Below, piece by piece: positions 1-7,013 of a stretch of DNA of 14,960 nucleotides. Location: positions 1 through 14,960 of the forward strand of contig JAJYBO010000042.1 of assembly GCA_021778975.1 (NCBI GenBank), read 5' to 3'. The position numbers were made by a program, and so were the translations under genes. Origin of the DNA: Deltaproteobacteria bacterium (lineage in GTDB: Bacteria > Desulfobacterota > Desulfobacteria > Desulfobacterales > Desulfatirhabdiaceae). The notes under the pieces are model-generated. The model was not told where the DNA came from. It did not search any database and saw only the letters and a program-made list of their open reading frames with translations. Numbering within the stretch: the first letter of the stretch is position 1; each line of letters starts with the position of its first letter.

Positions 1-41
1 AGTCACTACATTGGCGAACTTGGGTTAACCCCCACCCCGGC

Positions 42-58
42 CTCCCCCGCCGGGGGAG
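42..58. repeat. GC-rich hairpin repeat, copy 1
   Basis: A perfect 7-bp stem CTCCCCC (42-48) / GGGGGAG (52-58) encloses a 3-nt loop and is preceded by TTAACC at 25-30. The same architecture, with identical stem arms and an upstream TTAACC, recurs at 7014-7030. This suggests a dispersed intergenic palindromic repeat rather than a gene-specific terminator. No T-run follows it. Its function is unknown. Confidence 0.55.
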
Positions 59-448
59 AGAGATCAAAGAAGCCCAGTTAATAACCGTTCAAAGTATATA
101 TCCGATCTTTTGTGAGAAGGTGAACCGCCAGTTCACCATAGTGTTTGCGAGTTCATCGAGGTTGTGGGAGTGTATTGCCGGCCATGAATAATGGACTCGC
201 AGATAAAATATGCAATTAGAATACCACGACAAACAGCATTGAAATGACACATGATATTGAAATTGAATTCGGATAATTCGGACAAAATTGTATTGTAGCC
301 AATATTTTAAAACAAATTTGTCATTCCGATATCCACTTTTTTTCAAGAATATCAAAACCTGCCTTGACCCTGTTTTTCCAGCATGATATCCAGATGCTTT
401 GTTTAAAGGGATTATGGCTTATGACGGTTTAAAATATCGGATATTGGA
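59..448. other. Non-coding AT-rich region upstream of the FGE-like gene
   Basis: I see no convincing gene in this stretch. An 88-codon minus-strand reading frame (89-355) has no ribosome binding site and no recognisable family, and its aromatic/basic composition is typical of chance translation. A small inverted repeat GGTGAAC (119-125) / GTTCACC (131-137) is present. A degenerate copy of the dispersed repeat core (TTTGCGAGTTCATC) lies near 144-157. From about 180 to 420 the DNA is markedly more AT-rich than the flanking genes, which is compatible with a promoter region or horizontally acquired sequence. Confidence 0.5.
364..392 (+). promoter_or_regulatory. Possible sigma-70 promoter of the FGE-like gene
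   Basis: TTGACC (364-369) and TATCCA (387-392) are separated by 17 nt. The -35 matches 5 of 6 consensus bases, while the -10 is weaker. Transcription would start near 399, about 50 nt before the ATG at 449 and about 15 nt before the ATG at 414. This is a pattern match only. Confidence 0.3.
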
Positions 449-1564
449 ATGCAATTACAAATGGGGCAGCCTTCCGAAGAGTTGGAAAAGATCAGGCAGG
501 AAAATGCGGCGCTGGCGTATAATGAACGAAAGTTAAAGGCGGCTGTCGGGCTTTTGAAACAGGCGCTCGTTGCCAAAACAGATTATCTGAAAGAATATCA
601 GGAAAAATTCACCGAACTGGCGCACAAGGCGCTGCGACTGAAGACGGCCTTCGGCATCCTGAAACAGGATGTCGCTTCAAAAAACAGCCGGTTGATGGAA
701 TATGACGCAAAACTCTCTGCATCCTTGCGCAACGAACAGCGACTTAAAGCAACGATTGAGCGCCTGCAACAAGAACTCGCTTCAAGAAACGGCCCGGCGG
801 ATCGGGAACGACCGGCCAGAGAAAGACACTCCGTTTGGGTGGAACAGCATGAAGTCCGTTCTTTTCAGGGACAGATCATCACAACCATAGATTTTTGTCG
901 CATTCCACCCGGAACTTTTCAGATGGGAACACCCGGCAGACGGCGTCAGGTTACGCTGACGCAGCCGTTTTTATTGGCGAAGTATCCTGTTACCCGGTCG
1001 TTGTGGCGGGTGATTATGGGCGCCAATCCCGGTTGTTTTGATGGCGAAAATTGCCCTGTTGAAATGGTGTCGTGGAATGACGTTCAGCAGTTTATCGGAA
1101 AATTGAACGAGGTCATCGGCTCAGGGCGTTACCGACTGCCCACGGAAGCCGAATGGGAATACGCGTGTCGGGCTGGCGCTCAGAAAGCATATGGTTTCGA
1201 AGATGACGAAAGGCTTCTGGGAAAATATGCGTGGTATGAAAAAAATTCATCCTGTACACAATCTGTGGGTGAAACACAGCCTAACGATTGGGGTCTGTAC
1301 GATATGCGCGGTAATGTCTGGGAATGGTGTCAGGACTGGTACGGTGAATATTCAACACACCCGGTGACCGATCCTGCCGGCCCATTCTTGGGCGCCTGTC
1401 GGGTGGTCCGTGGTGGGGCCTGGAACTGCGCCGCGTCGTATTGTCGCTCCGATTCCCGATCCAGGTTTCCTCCTGGCTTTCGTGACAATTGCATCGGTTT
1501 TCGTCTTGCAGCATTTCCGGTTCATTCAAAAGGACAGGGATCAGGGAGGGGGAGCGCCGGTTGA
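449..1564 (+). CDS. Coiled-coil protein with FGE/SUMF1-like C-type lectin domain; probable DGR variable protein
   Basis: The 371-residue product has two parts. Residues 9-115 form a charged coiled coil built of 35-residue repeats (26-60, 61-95, then a partial one from 96), each containing an RLKxA...LKQ core. Residues 147-354 are an FGE-sulfatase (SUMF1-like) domain with the family hallmarks IPPGTFQMG (152-160), RLPTEAEWEYACRAG (229-243), GLYDMRGNVWEWCQDWY (282-298) and GGAWN...IGFRLA (322-354). FGE oxidises a sulfatase Cys to formylglycine, but many members are non-catalytic ligand-binding folds. Cys327 and Cys332 fall at the two active-site Cys positions, but 327 lies in a stretch with the codon pattern of a DGR variable region. 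No signal peptide is seen, so a cytoplasmic location is likely. The ATG at 449 is the first start after an in-frame stop at 422-424; its Shine-Dalgarno is weak (CGGA at 438-441). The end overlaps holA tail to tail by 24 bp. The fold is certain; the function is not. Confidence 0.85.
   Translation: MQLQMGQPSEELEKIRQENAALAYNERKLKAAVGLLKQALVAKTDYLKEYQEKFTELAHKALRLKTAFGILKQDVASKNSRLMEYDAKLSASLRNEQRLKATIERLQQELASRNGPADRERPARERHSVWVEQHEVRSFQGQIITTIDFCRIPPGTFQMGTPGRRRQVTLTQPFLLAKYPVTRSLWRVIMGANPGCFDGENCPVEMVSWNDVQQFIGKLNEVIGSGRYRLPTEAEWEYACRAGAQKAYGFEDDERLLGKYAWYEKNSSCTQSVGETQPNDWGLYDMRGNVWEWCQDWYGEYSTHPVTDPAGPFLGACRVVRGGAWNCAASYCRSDSRSRFPPGFRDNCIGFRLAAFPVHSKGQGSGRGSAG
1400..1512 (+). other. Putative DGR variable region (VR) at the 3' end of the FGE-like gene
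   Basis: Codons 326-348 sit where FGE-type DGR target proteins carry their diversified residues, between the invariant GG-x-W (322-325) and IGFRLA (349-354). Twelve positions that in this family are usually Asn (326, 327, 328, 331, 336, 338, 340, 341, 344, 346, 347, 348) read N, C, A, Y, S, S, F, P, F, D, N, C. All twelve codons end in C or T, as expected if AAY template codons had been randomised at their two adenines. Intervening Arg, Ser and Cys positions keep the family residue. No template repeat or reverse transcriptase lies in the window, so a remote or lost DGR is inferred. Confidence 0.55.
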
Positions 1565-3031
1565 TGCGCGGCAGATATTCAGAATCATGGTTTCGAGAAT
1601 CAGAGACGGATTCATTCGGCTGGATGTCAGATGGACACTGGCGCGATACAGATGGCCAACCGCTTCGACCAGTTCCTGTCGAGAAAATCGGGAGGCGTGT
1701 TCCATCTGTTTATATACCGCATAGGCGTTGGACTGTTTGGATATCAGAAGGTCGGTTGCAGATGAAGACGATTTTTTCTTTTGTTTTCCGGATGTCGCCG
1801 TGTCGGTTGAGGCGTCTCCATACTTCCATGTATCGAGGCGTTCGAGCAGGGTGGCATCCTGCGACTGAAGCGCCGGAAGAATTGTCTGCGCGAATTGTCT
1901 GCTGAACTGATCGTAATGACATCCGGCCTTCCAGAATCGGAATGCGGGGGTTTCCAGAATGTCTTTCAGAATCAGGAGTTTTCGGATTTGTTTGGTGATC
2001 GCCGCCACGATCTGGAGCGGGAAAAACCCTCCGGAAAGCAGTGATCGCAGATAAAACAGAGCGGATTCCGGCTTTCTTTCCATCACCGCGGTGGTCATTT
2101 CATAAATGGGATCTCGTCGGGTGCGGGATATGACTGATTGCACATCACCGCTGGTAATGACTTTTCGCTCTCCCACATATTGCGCCAGCTTCTGAAGATT
2201 GCCGGCAAACGTCCTCAGATCGAATCCCGTAATATCCACAAGCTGCTGGAACACATCCTTATCCAGGGTTTTGCCCAGCGGCGTCAGTATCAACTTGACC
2301 TGTTCCCATAGAAACGCTGCCTGTATTTTTCTATTGGCGCCCGATTCAGCGGTCGGTGTCGAGCAATCAATGACCAGCCCCTTTTCCGCGATGGTTTTGT
2401 AGAGTCCTTTTCGTTTGTCCACCATATCGGTGGTCAGGATCAGATGTGCCTCGGGAACGAAGCCATGTTCTATGGCCCGCTGTAAAATTTGAGCGCTGTC
2501 ATTGCCGGAAGATTCCGAGACAGGATTTTCTATACAATACTCCACCAGGCTGTCCATCCATGCCGTGTTCTGGCTCATTTCCGGATTCAGCTTCAGGGCC
2601 GTGTAATTTTTGTCTCGGACATCCTCAATGGTCAGGCTCATGACAGACAGTAGAGAGAAAAAATTGCGAGATGCGGACTTGATGTCATTTTCTTCATACG
2701 CGGTTTTGATTTTCAGAAAAATTTCATCGGCATTTTTTTTGCCATGAAAAATACGGGTATCCACAAATCCGATCACTTTGGGGTCTGCAAAAAAGGAATA
2801 TGTAGTCAGTTTTTCGATGGCGGGATAAACATTTTCTGAAACACCATCTATCGTTTCATAGTTGAACGCCTGTTTTTCCGGCGGTAACAGGGTATTCAAA
2901 ACCGACTGAAGCGTGGTTTTATAGAGAAGTTCATCCCCATATAGCAGTATCGTGGATGGCAGTGATGCCCCCACGGCGGATGCGATACGCTTCAGATAAG
3001 ATGCAACGTCGGTGTATAGTATCTCTGTCAT
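1541..3031 (-). CDS. holA: DNA polymerase III subunit delta (HolA)
   Basis: HolA is the clamp-loader subunit that opens the beta sliding clamp during replication. From the chosen start (MTEILYTDV) the protein has 496 residues against about 340 in most bacteria. The N-terminal AAA+-like fold begins with the strand ILLYGDELLYK (28-38). Its later part, LILTTDMVDKRKGLYKTI (197-214), matches the family's conserved D-K-R segment, and the central and C-terminal helical domains contain the typical DLRTFAGNLQKLAQY and GGFFPLQIVAAITKQIRKL segments. Two insertions account for the extra length: about 95 residues near 95-190, and a Lys/Ser-rich linker near the C-terminus. The reading frame stays open to an ATG at 3109, inside ykgJ, but those 26 extra codons run through a dispersed repeat and look non-native, so 3031 is preferred. 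Neither start has a strong ribosome binding site. It follows ykgJ and is probably cotranscribed. Confidence 0.88.
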   Translation of the reverse strand: MTEILYTDVASYLKRIASAVGASLPSTILLYGDELLYKTTLQSVLNTLLPPEKQAFNYETIDGVSENVYPAIEKLTTYSFFADPKVIGFVDTRIFHGKKNADEIFLKIKTAYEENDIKSASRNFFSLLSVMSLTIEDVRDKNYTALKLNPEMSQNTAWMDSLVEYCIENPVSESSGNDSAQILQRAIEHGFVPEAHLILTTDMVDKRKGLYKTIAEKGLVIDCSTPTAESGANRKIQAAFLWEQVKLILTPLGKTLDKDVFQQLVDITGFDLRTFAGNLQKLAQYVGERKVITSGDVQSVISRTRRDPIYEMTTAVMERKPESALFYLRSLLSGGFFPLQIVAAITKQIRKLLILKDILETPAFRFWKAGCHYDQFSRQFAQTILPALQSQDATLLERLDTWKYGDASTDTATSGKQKKKSSSSATDLLISKQSNAYAVYKQMEHASRFSRQELVEAVGHLYRASVHLTSSRMNPSLILETMILNICRASTGAPPP

Positions 3032-3057
3032 TGGTGATGATGGATGTTCTTCATGCT

Positions 3058-3077
3058 GACTTTTTACGAAGCCGTCA
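3058..3077 (+). repeat. Dispersed 20-bp repeat, copy A (ykgJ-holA junction)
   Basis: GACTTTTTACGAAGCCGTCA lies between the ykgJ stop (3078-3080 on the minus strand) and the holA start at 3031. It shares the GACTTTTT-R-CGA core and CRTCA end with copies at 3908-3927 and, inverted, 12168-12187. More diverged copies are at 12099-12118 and 12126-12145. The role is unknown. Confidence 0.5.
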
Positions 3078-3815
3078 TTATTGATGAATACTGGCGCCGA
3101 ACAGGGCATGTTTCAGCCATATCATGCCAAATGTGAGCAATTCCACATCGTCTTTCAGAAGCGTTTTCCAGGTTTCCTCACTCAGATTCAGTTTCTGGCA
3201 ACTGTAGTTATCCAAAAGATATTGTCGAAATGCATCCAGATCGTAACAAGCCATGTGAAAAAGCTCGCGCTGTCGGGCATCGAGAGGCCCTGGCATCAAC
3301 CGGTTTTTCAGACTGATGATGTCCATCAACCGGTCGTTCATGGCGTCGTAAGGTGCGATATCCTGAGACGCTATCCATTCTCGAACCGTCTGAACACAAT
3401 CCTGATCGTGTCCCTTGCAGTGGGGTTCGACCAGCAGCCCGTATTGTACGGTAATCTTGCCGGTTTCGCGAGATCGGGAAATCATTCTGGCCAGTGGATA
3501 TGTACGACAGGAAGAAGGGCGGCTGTCATATACCTTGCAGCCCGCCGGCGACATGAAAATGCAGGAAAAACCTTCCTCTGGCCTGTTTTTTAACGTCAAC
3601 ACCGGAAGACCGGTTTCCGGGCCGATATGCCGGGATGTACAGGTTTCCAGAAAATCTCCGGATTTCATTTGAAGATGTTGTTTGAGCCGCAGTATATCGT
3701 AAGGCGTCAAGAACTGGTTTATGTCTTTGCAGCATTCGTTGAAACAGGAAACACCGGCGTGGCAGGAAAACCGGAATGTATCATCCAGCGATAAAGGGAC
3801 AAGCGTATGTTCCAT
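3078..3815 (-). CDS. YkgJ family cysteine cluster protein (putative metal-binding)
   Basis: The 245-residue protein carries the YkgJ/UPF0153 pattern. An N-terminal Cys cluster comprises C18, C24, C28 and C29 (FSCHAGVSC, then NECC). It is followed by C85, C93 and C103 in FSCIF...GCKVYDSRPSSCRTYP (83-107), with later C133 and C140. The family is annotated as a zinc- or iron-chelating domain. The Cys-rich core resembles a metal or Fe-S site, but no reaction is established and I assign none. The C-terminal ~100 residues are helical with no recognised motif. The start codon fits the family N-terminus; only a distant AAGAGA precedes it. It stops 46 bp before the preferred holA start in the same direction, so the two are likely cotranscribed, although they need not share a function. 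It is separated from mltA by about 200 bp. Confidence 0.85.
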   Translation of the reverse strand: MEHTLVPLSLDDTFRFSCHAGVSCFNECCKDINQFLTPYDILRLKQHLQMKSGDFLETCTSRHIGPETGLPVLTLKNRPEEGFSCIFMSPAGCKVYDSRPSSCRTYPLARMISRSRETGKITVQYGLLVEPHCKGHDQDCVQTVREWIASQDIAPYDAMNDRLMDIISLKNRLMPGPLDARQRELFHMACYDLDAFRQYLLDNYSCQKLNLSEETWKTLLKDDVELLTFGMIWLKHALFGASIHQ

Positions 3816-3907
3816 GAAAGTTATATCTCTTGAAAGGTCTGTTCTTTTAGATAATGGTTAGGGGGGCCGTACAAGACGGAATGTTCGGAGCATGGCCGCC
3901 GGCCCTC

Positions 3908-3927
3908 GACTTTTTACGAGAGCATCA
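3908..3927 (+). repeat. Dispersed 20-bp repeat, copy B (ykgJ-mltA intergenic)
   Basis: GACTTTTTACGAGAGCATCA lies in the 201-bp gap between mltA and ykgJ. It is identical to copy A over the first 12 bases and ends in CATCA like copy D. Apart from this repeat I see no gene in 3816-4016. The stretch GGCCGCCGGCC near 3895-3905 could form a small hairpin, but no T-run supports calling it a terminator. Confidence 0.5.
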
Positions 3928-4016
3928 TCCTTCTGACATGCAAATTAAAACCGCAGCGATGTGTTGTCAAGAAAGATATATAAGGAGAGCGCAGGGCGCA
4001 AACCACCTGGAGTATA

Positions 4017-5237
4017 TCATGTGTTCGGAGATTCCGGGTTGAGTACCAGAAAATACATATTTCCCGGGTGCTGTAAATGGCCGGCGGCCAGTTCCGCGTA
4101 CGGGCCGTTTCCCCAGAAAATGTCCGCGCGGCCCGCCCCGGTAATGGCGCCGCCCGTGTCCTGGTTCAACGCGAATCTTTCCAGCGATACCCAGGAGGCG
4201 ATATCGCCATCATGACTCATTACAGGCTTCTGGGTCTGAATGTACATCAGGGCTGCCGATGGAAACCGTTTTTTGTCCACCGCGACCGATCGTCCTGGCG
4301 TCAACGGCACATTCAGATTTCCCAGGGGGCCGTCCGGTTCCACCTTAAAAAAAACATAACCTGGATTCGTGTCGAGTATGGCATCCACCTCCTGAGGGTG
4401 TGCGTTCAGATATGCCCGGATGCTCTGCATGGAAACATTTGACCGGGACAGCTTCCCCTGCTCCACCAGAACTTTTCCAATGCTGTGATAAGGACGTCCG
4501 TTGGCTATTTGATAATGGACGTTGATTGCCGATGTCGCCCCCATCCGAATTTTTCCGGATCCTTGAATTTGCAGAAAAAATAAATCAATTCGATCGTCCA
4601 CCCAGGCCAGTACATGGGCATGTCTGGCAAAGTCTTTTCGGCTTTCAATGGTTTTGCGATCGTCATATGGAATTACGGCGCCGCCGGTGCAGCGTCCGAC
4701 CAGCGTTTCAGCCGGAAATTTGGGGGAAAACTTAGATAATTGGATGGTGACGAGATCATCCGGACGGCTGTAAACAGGATAGCGGTATTTTTCCGTTTTG
4801 ACGGGGCTTCCGTTCAATATCGGTTCATAATAGCCGGTAAACAGAACTTTTCCGGTTGTTGCATCGCCAGCGGCCCGATATACCCGGTAATATTTTCGAA
4901 TCATCGCTGTCATATCCGCGGGGCTGGGTCGTGACATCAGCGCTTTCTGAAAAAACTCCAGAGAGTGAATTAAATGCGCCGCCGTATAGGTATCCGCCCC
5001 AAACACAAAAATGCGATCCGCTCGAACTTTTTTCAGCCAGACCAGGCTCATCTGAACTGCATGATCCAGGCCGTCATAATTCATGTCGTCCGCCAGTATT
5101 GGATATGCGGACACTGGAATCCTGATTAAATCTGGGCTTGAGACGACGGGCGGAGCGCTTTTCTGAAAGGCGCATCCCGCGGCCAGCAGCATGACCCAAC
5201 AAATTCCCCATCGAATACAGCATGTCATCCATTTCAT
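4017..5237 (-). CDS. mltA: Membrane-bound lytic murein transglycosylase A (MltA)
   Basis: MltA cleaves the MurNAc-GlcNAc bond of peptidoglycan, leaving 1,6-anhydro-MurNAc, and is anchored as a lipoprotein facing the periplasm. The 406-residue product begins with a short basic and hydrophobic signal ending in a lipobox LAAGC, so Cys22 should be lipidated. The MltA domain includes LFTGYYEP (about 132-139), a segment typical of the family, and FFLQIQGSGKIR in the middle. The C-terminal 3D domain reads QDTGGAITGAGRADIFWG (359-376); Asp360 and Asp372 belong to the conserved Asp set of this domain, one of which is the catalytic acid in E. coli MltA. The start overlaps the rmuC stop by 4 bp (ATGA), and AGGAG lies 7 nt upstream (5245-5249), giving a clear translational start. 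It is the last gene of the moaC-rmuC-mltA run. Confidence 0.95.
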   Translation of the reverse strand: MKWMTCCIRWGICWVMLLAAGCAFQKSAPPVVSSPDLIRIPVSAYPILADDMNYDGLDHAVQMSLVWLKKVRADRIFVFGADTYTAAHLIHSLEFFQKALMSRPSPADMTAMIRKYYRVYRAAGDATTGKVLFTGYYEPILNGSPVKTEKYRYPVYSRPDDLVTIQLSKFSPKFPAETLVGRCTGGAVIPYDDRKTIESRKDFARHAHVLAWVDDRIDLFFLQIQGSGKIRMGATSAINVHYQIANGRPYHSIGKVLVEQGKLSRSNVSMQSIRAYLNAHPQEVDAILDTNPGYVFFKVEPDGPLGNLNVPLTPGRSVAVDKKRFPSAALMYIQTQKPVMSHDGDIASWVSLERFALNQDTGGAITGAGRADIFWGNGPYAELAAGHLQHPGNMYFLVLNPESPNT

Positions 5238-6328
5238 GATGTCACTCCTGGAGGCAGCGACCCTTCTTGTCGGGGTTCAGGAATCGCTGGTTTTTTCTCA
5301 ATTGTGTCCGGTGTTGTGGGCGCTTTGCCATCTTTGGTCGCAACACCCATTGTTGTCAGCTTTTCACACACGGGTGTCACACGTCTTTCATAAGACCCCA
5401 CACACTGATTGTAAGACTGAACACAGCGCTCCATGTCTTTACCGAGCCGGTGAAAATGCCCTGCCATCACGGATAGCCGTTCGTAAAGATCGCAGGCCGT
5501 CTGGTGAATCTCCCGAGCGCGGGAGATTCCGGATTCCTGACGCCATCCAAAAGAGATCGTCTTTAGTAACGAGATCAACGTGGTCGGCGTTGCTAAAATC
5601 ACCCCTCTGGAGGCGCCATATGCAATGATATCCGGGGATTGAGACAATGCGGCGCTGAAGAAATTCTCTCCTGGAATGAACAGAACGACAAATTCCGGAG
5701 ACGGTTGAAAACTTGCCCAGTACGATTTGGCGGCTAATTTTTGAATATGGATTTGTACCTGGCGGGCATGGTCTTCCAGAAATTTTCGGCGATCCGGTTC
5801 GCTCTGCGCTTCGAGGGATTCCAGATACGATGCCAGCGGTACTTTGGCGTCAATAACGATGCGGCGCTGACCGGGAAGCGATACCACCATGTCCGGCCGC
5901 AGCAGGCCATCCGCGGTGGTTACGGATACCTGTTCGGTAAAATCGCAGTATTCGGACATTCCGGACAATTCTACCACCCGTTTCAGCGTCATTTCGCCCC
6001 ATCGGCCGCGGACATGTGGCACCCGAAGCGCTCTGGCCAGATTGCCGGTTTCCTTTTGAAGGACATCCTGGGTCTGAACCAGCGACCGAAGCTGCTCGGA
6101 AAGTCCGCCATAGGCGTTTTGCCTGGCGCGCTCCATCTCCTGAATATGATGATCGTAGCGGTCCAGCGTATCTTTCAGGGGTTGAACAACCAGGGACGCA
6201 ATTTCAGAACGCTCCCGCGCCAGAGAACGATAATACCGGTATCGCATTCCGAGTCTTGATAGAACCCATCCGGCTATAAAACCGGCGGCAGCCCCAGCGA
6301 TGCCCGGAATGATGAACTGAGAATTCAT
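5234..6328 (-). CDS. rmuC: DNA recombination protein RmuC
   Basis: RmuC family proteins carry a nuclease-like fold and limit inversion recombination at short inverted repeats in E. coli; the biochemical activity is poorly defined. The 364-residue product has an N-terminal hydrophobic segment (about 5-25), a coiled-coil stretch (about 35-100) and then the RmuC core. Conserved core motifs are GRWGE (108-112), RPDMVV (144-149) and IDAKVPLASYL (158-168), whose Asp160 and Lys162 fit a PD-(D/E)xK-type site. The segment GVILATPTTLISLLKTI is also family-typical. The proline-rich tail (about 330-364) is low complexity. The start overlaps the moaC stop by 4 bp and the stop overlaps the mltA start by 4 bp, implying translational coupling. 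The length is somewhat short for the family (often 400-500 residues), mainly because of a shorter coiled coil. Confidence 0.94.
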   Translation of the reverse strand: MNSQFIIPGIAGAAAGFIAGWVLSRLGMRYRYYRSLARERSEIASLVVQPLKDTLDRYDHHIQEMERARQNAYGGLSEQLRSLVQTQDVLQKETGNLARALRVPHVRGRWGEMTLKRVVELSGMSEYCDFTEQVSVTTADGLLRPDMVVSLPGQRRIVIDAKVPLASYLESLEAQSEPDRRKFLEDHARQVQIHIQKLAAKSYWASFQPSPEFVVLFIPGENFFSAALSQSPDIIAYGASRGVILATPTTLISLLKTISFGWRQESGISRAREIHQTACDLYERLSVMAGHFHRLGKDMERCVQSYNQCVGSYERRVTPVCEKLTTMGVATKDGKAPTTPDTIEKKPAIPEPRQEGSLPPGVTS

Positions 6329-6804
6329 GATGTCCGCACAAAAGTCCCGCTCTTGCCACCCGATTTTTTCAGAAGGCGGATATCTGAAATTGTCATTTCC
6401 CGATCGTATGATTTACACATGTCGTAAATGGTCAGCGCCGCCACCGCTACCGCGGACAGTGCTTCCATTTCCACGCCGGTCTGATGTACAATCCGCACGA
6501 TGGCTTCAATACAAATGCTGCTTTTTTCCTGATCTGGAAAAAAATCAATCTGGACATGGGTGATGTTTAACGGATGACACATGGGGATCATATCCGCAGT
6601 GCGCTTGGCGGCCATGACACCGGCGATGCGGGCCGTCTCCAGCACGTTGCCTTTTTTGACCGCCTGATGAACAATCAGATCGAGCGTTGCGGGTTTCATA
6701 AAAATGGCGCCTGTCGCCAATGCCGTGCGAAGTGTCGGTGGTTTTTCCGAGACATCCACCATTCGCACGCGGCCTTCGGAATCAATATGGGTAAAATCGG
6801 GCAT
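6325..6804 (-). CDS. moaC: Cyclic pyranopterin monophosphate synthase (MoaC)
   Basis: MoaC converts the MoaA product 3',8-cyclo-7,8-dihydroGTP into cyclic pyranopterin monophosphate (EC 4.6.1.17), the second step of molybdenum cofactor synthesis, in the cytoplasm. The 159-residue length is normal. The functional residues known from E. coli MoaC occur here at the same numbers: Lys51, His77 (in PMCHPLNI), Glu112 and Glu114 (GVEMEAL), Asp128 and Lys131 (YDMCK). The N-terminal signature FTHIDSEGRVRMVDVSEK is typical. AGGAG at 6813-6817 lies 8 nt upstream of the ATG, fixing the start. It heads a three-gene run with rmuC and mltA. No other moa gene is in the window, so the pathway must be completed elsewhere. 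Confidence 0.97.
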   Translation of the reverse strand: MPDFTHIDSEGRVRMVDVSEKPPTLRTALATGAIFMKPATLDLIVHQAVKKGNVLETARIAGVMAAKRTADMIPMCHPLNITHVQIDFFPDQEKSSICIEAIVRIVHQTGVEMEALSAVAVAALTIYDMCKSYDREMTISDIRLLKKSGGKSGTFVRTS

Positions 6805-6848
6805 CCGCGCCTCTCCTGGAATAAAAATGATTTTAGATTTCGACAGTT

Positions 6849-6878
6849 ATCGTAGTTCAGACGGGGATGTCGTGACAA
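6849..6878 (-). promoter_or_regulatory. Probable sigma-70 promoter of moaC-rmuC-mltA
   Basis: Read on the minus strand, TTGTCA (6878-6873) and TACGAT (6854-6849) are separated by 18 nt, each matching 4-5 of 6 consensus bases. The predicted transcript would start near 6842, leaving a leader of about 40 nt that carries the AGGAG of moaC. Confidence 0.4.
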
Positions 6879-7013
6879 GTCTTTTTTGACGGATGGTGAC
6901 AATGGCCATTCTTTTTGATAAGAAACATGCAGGGGCGCTCCTGTGGGGGAGGCTTCTCCGAATGGTATATTCTATACTCCAAGCGGTTACAAATTGCTTT
7001 TTCCTTAACCTCC

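Noticed and set aside
89..355. 88-codon minus-strand open frame in the AT-rich left region
   Set aside because: No ribosome binding site, no recognisable domain and composition typical of translated AT-rich non-coding DNA.
1..448. Search for a DGR template repeat, reverse transcriptase or CRISPR array near the FGE-like gene
   Set aside because: No A-rich near-copy of 1400-1512, no RT motif and no regularly spaced direct repeats were found by eye here or elsewhere in the window.
3032..3109. N-terminal extension of holA to the ATG at 3109
   Set aside because: It overlaps ykgJ, translates the dispersed repeat, and the family N-terminus fits the ATG at 3031.
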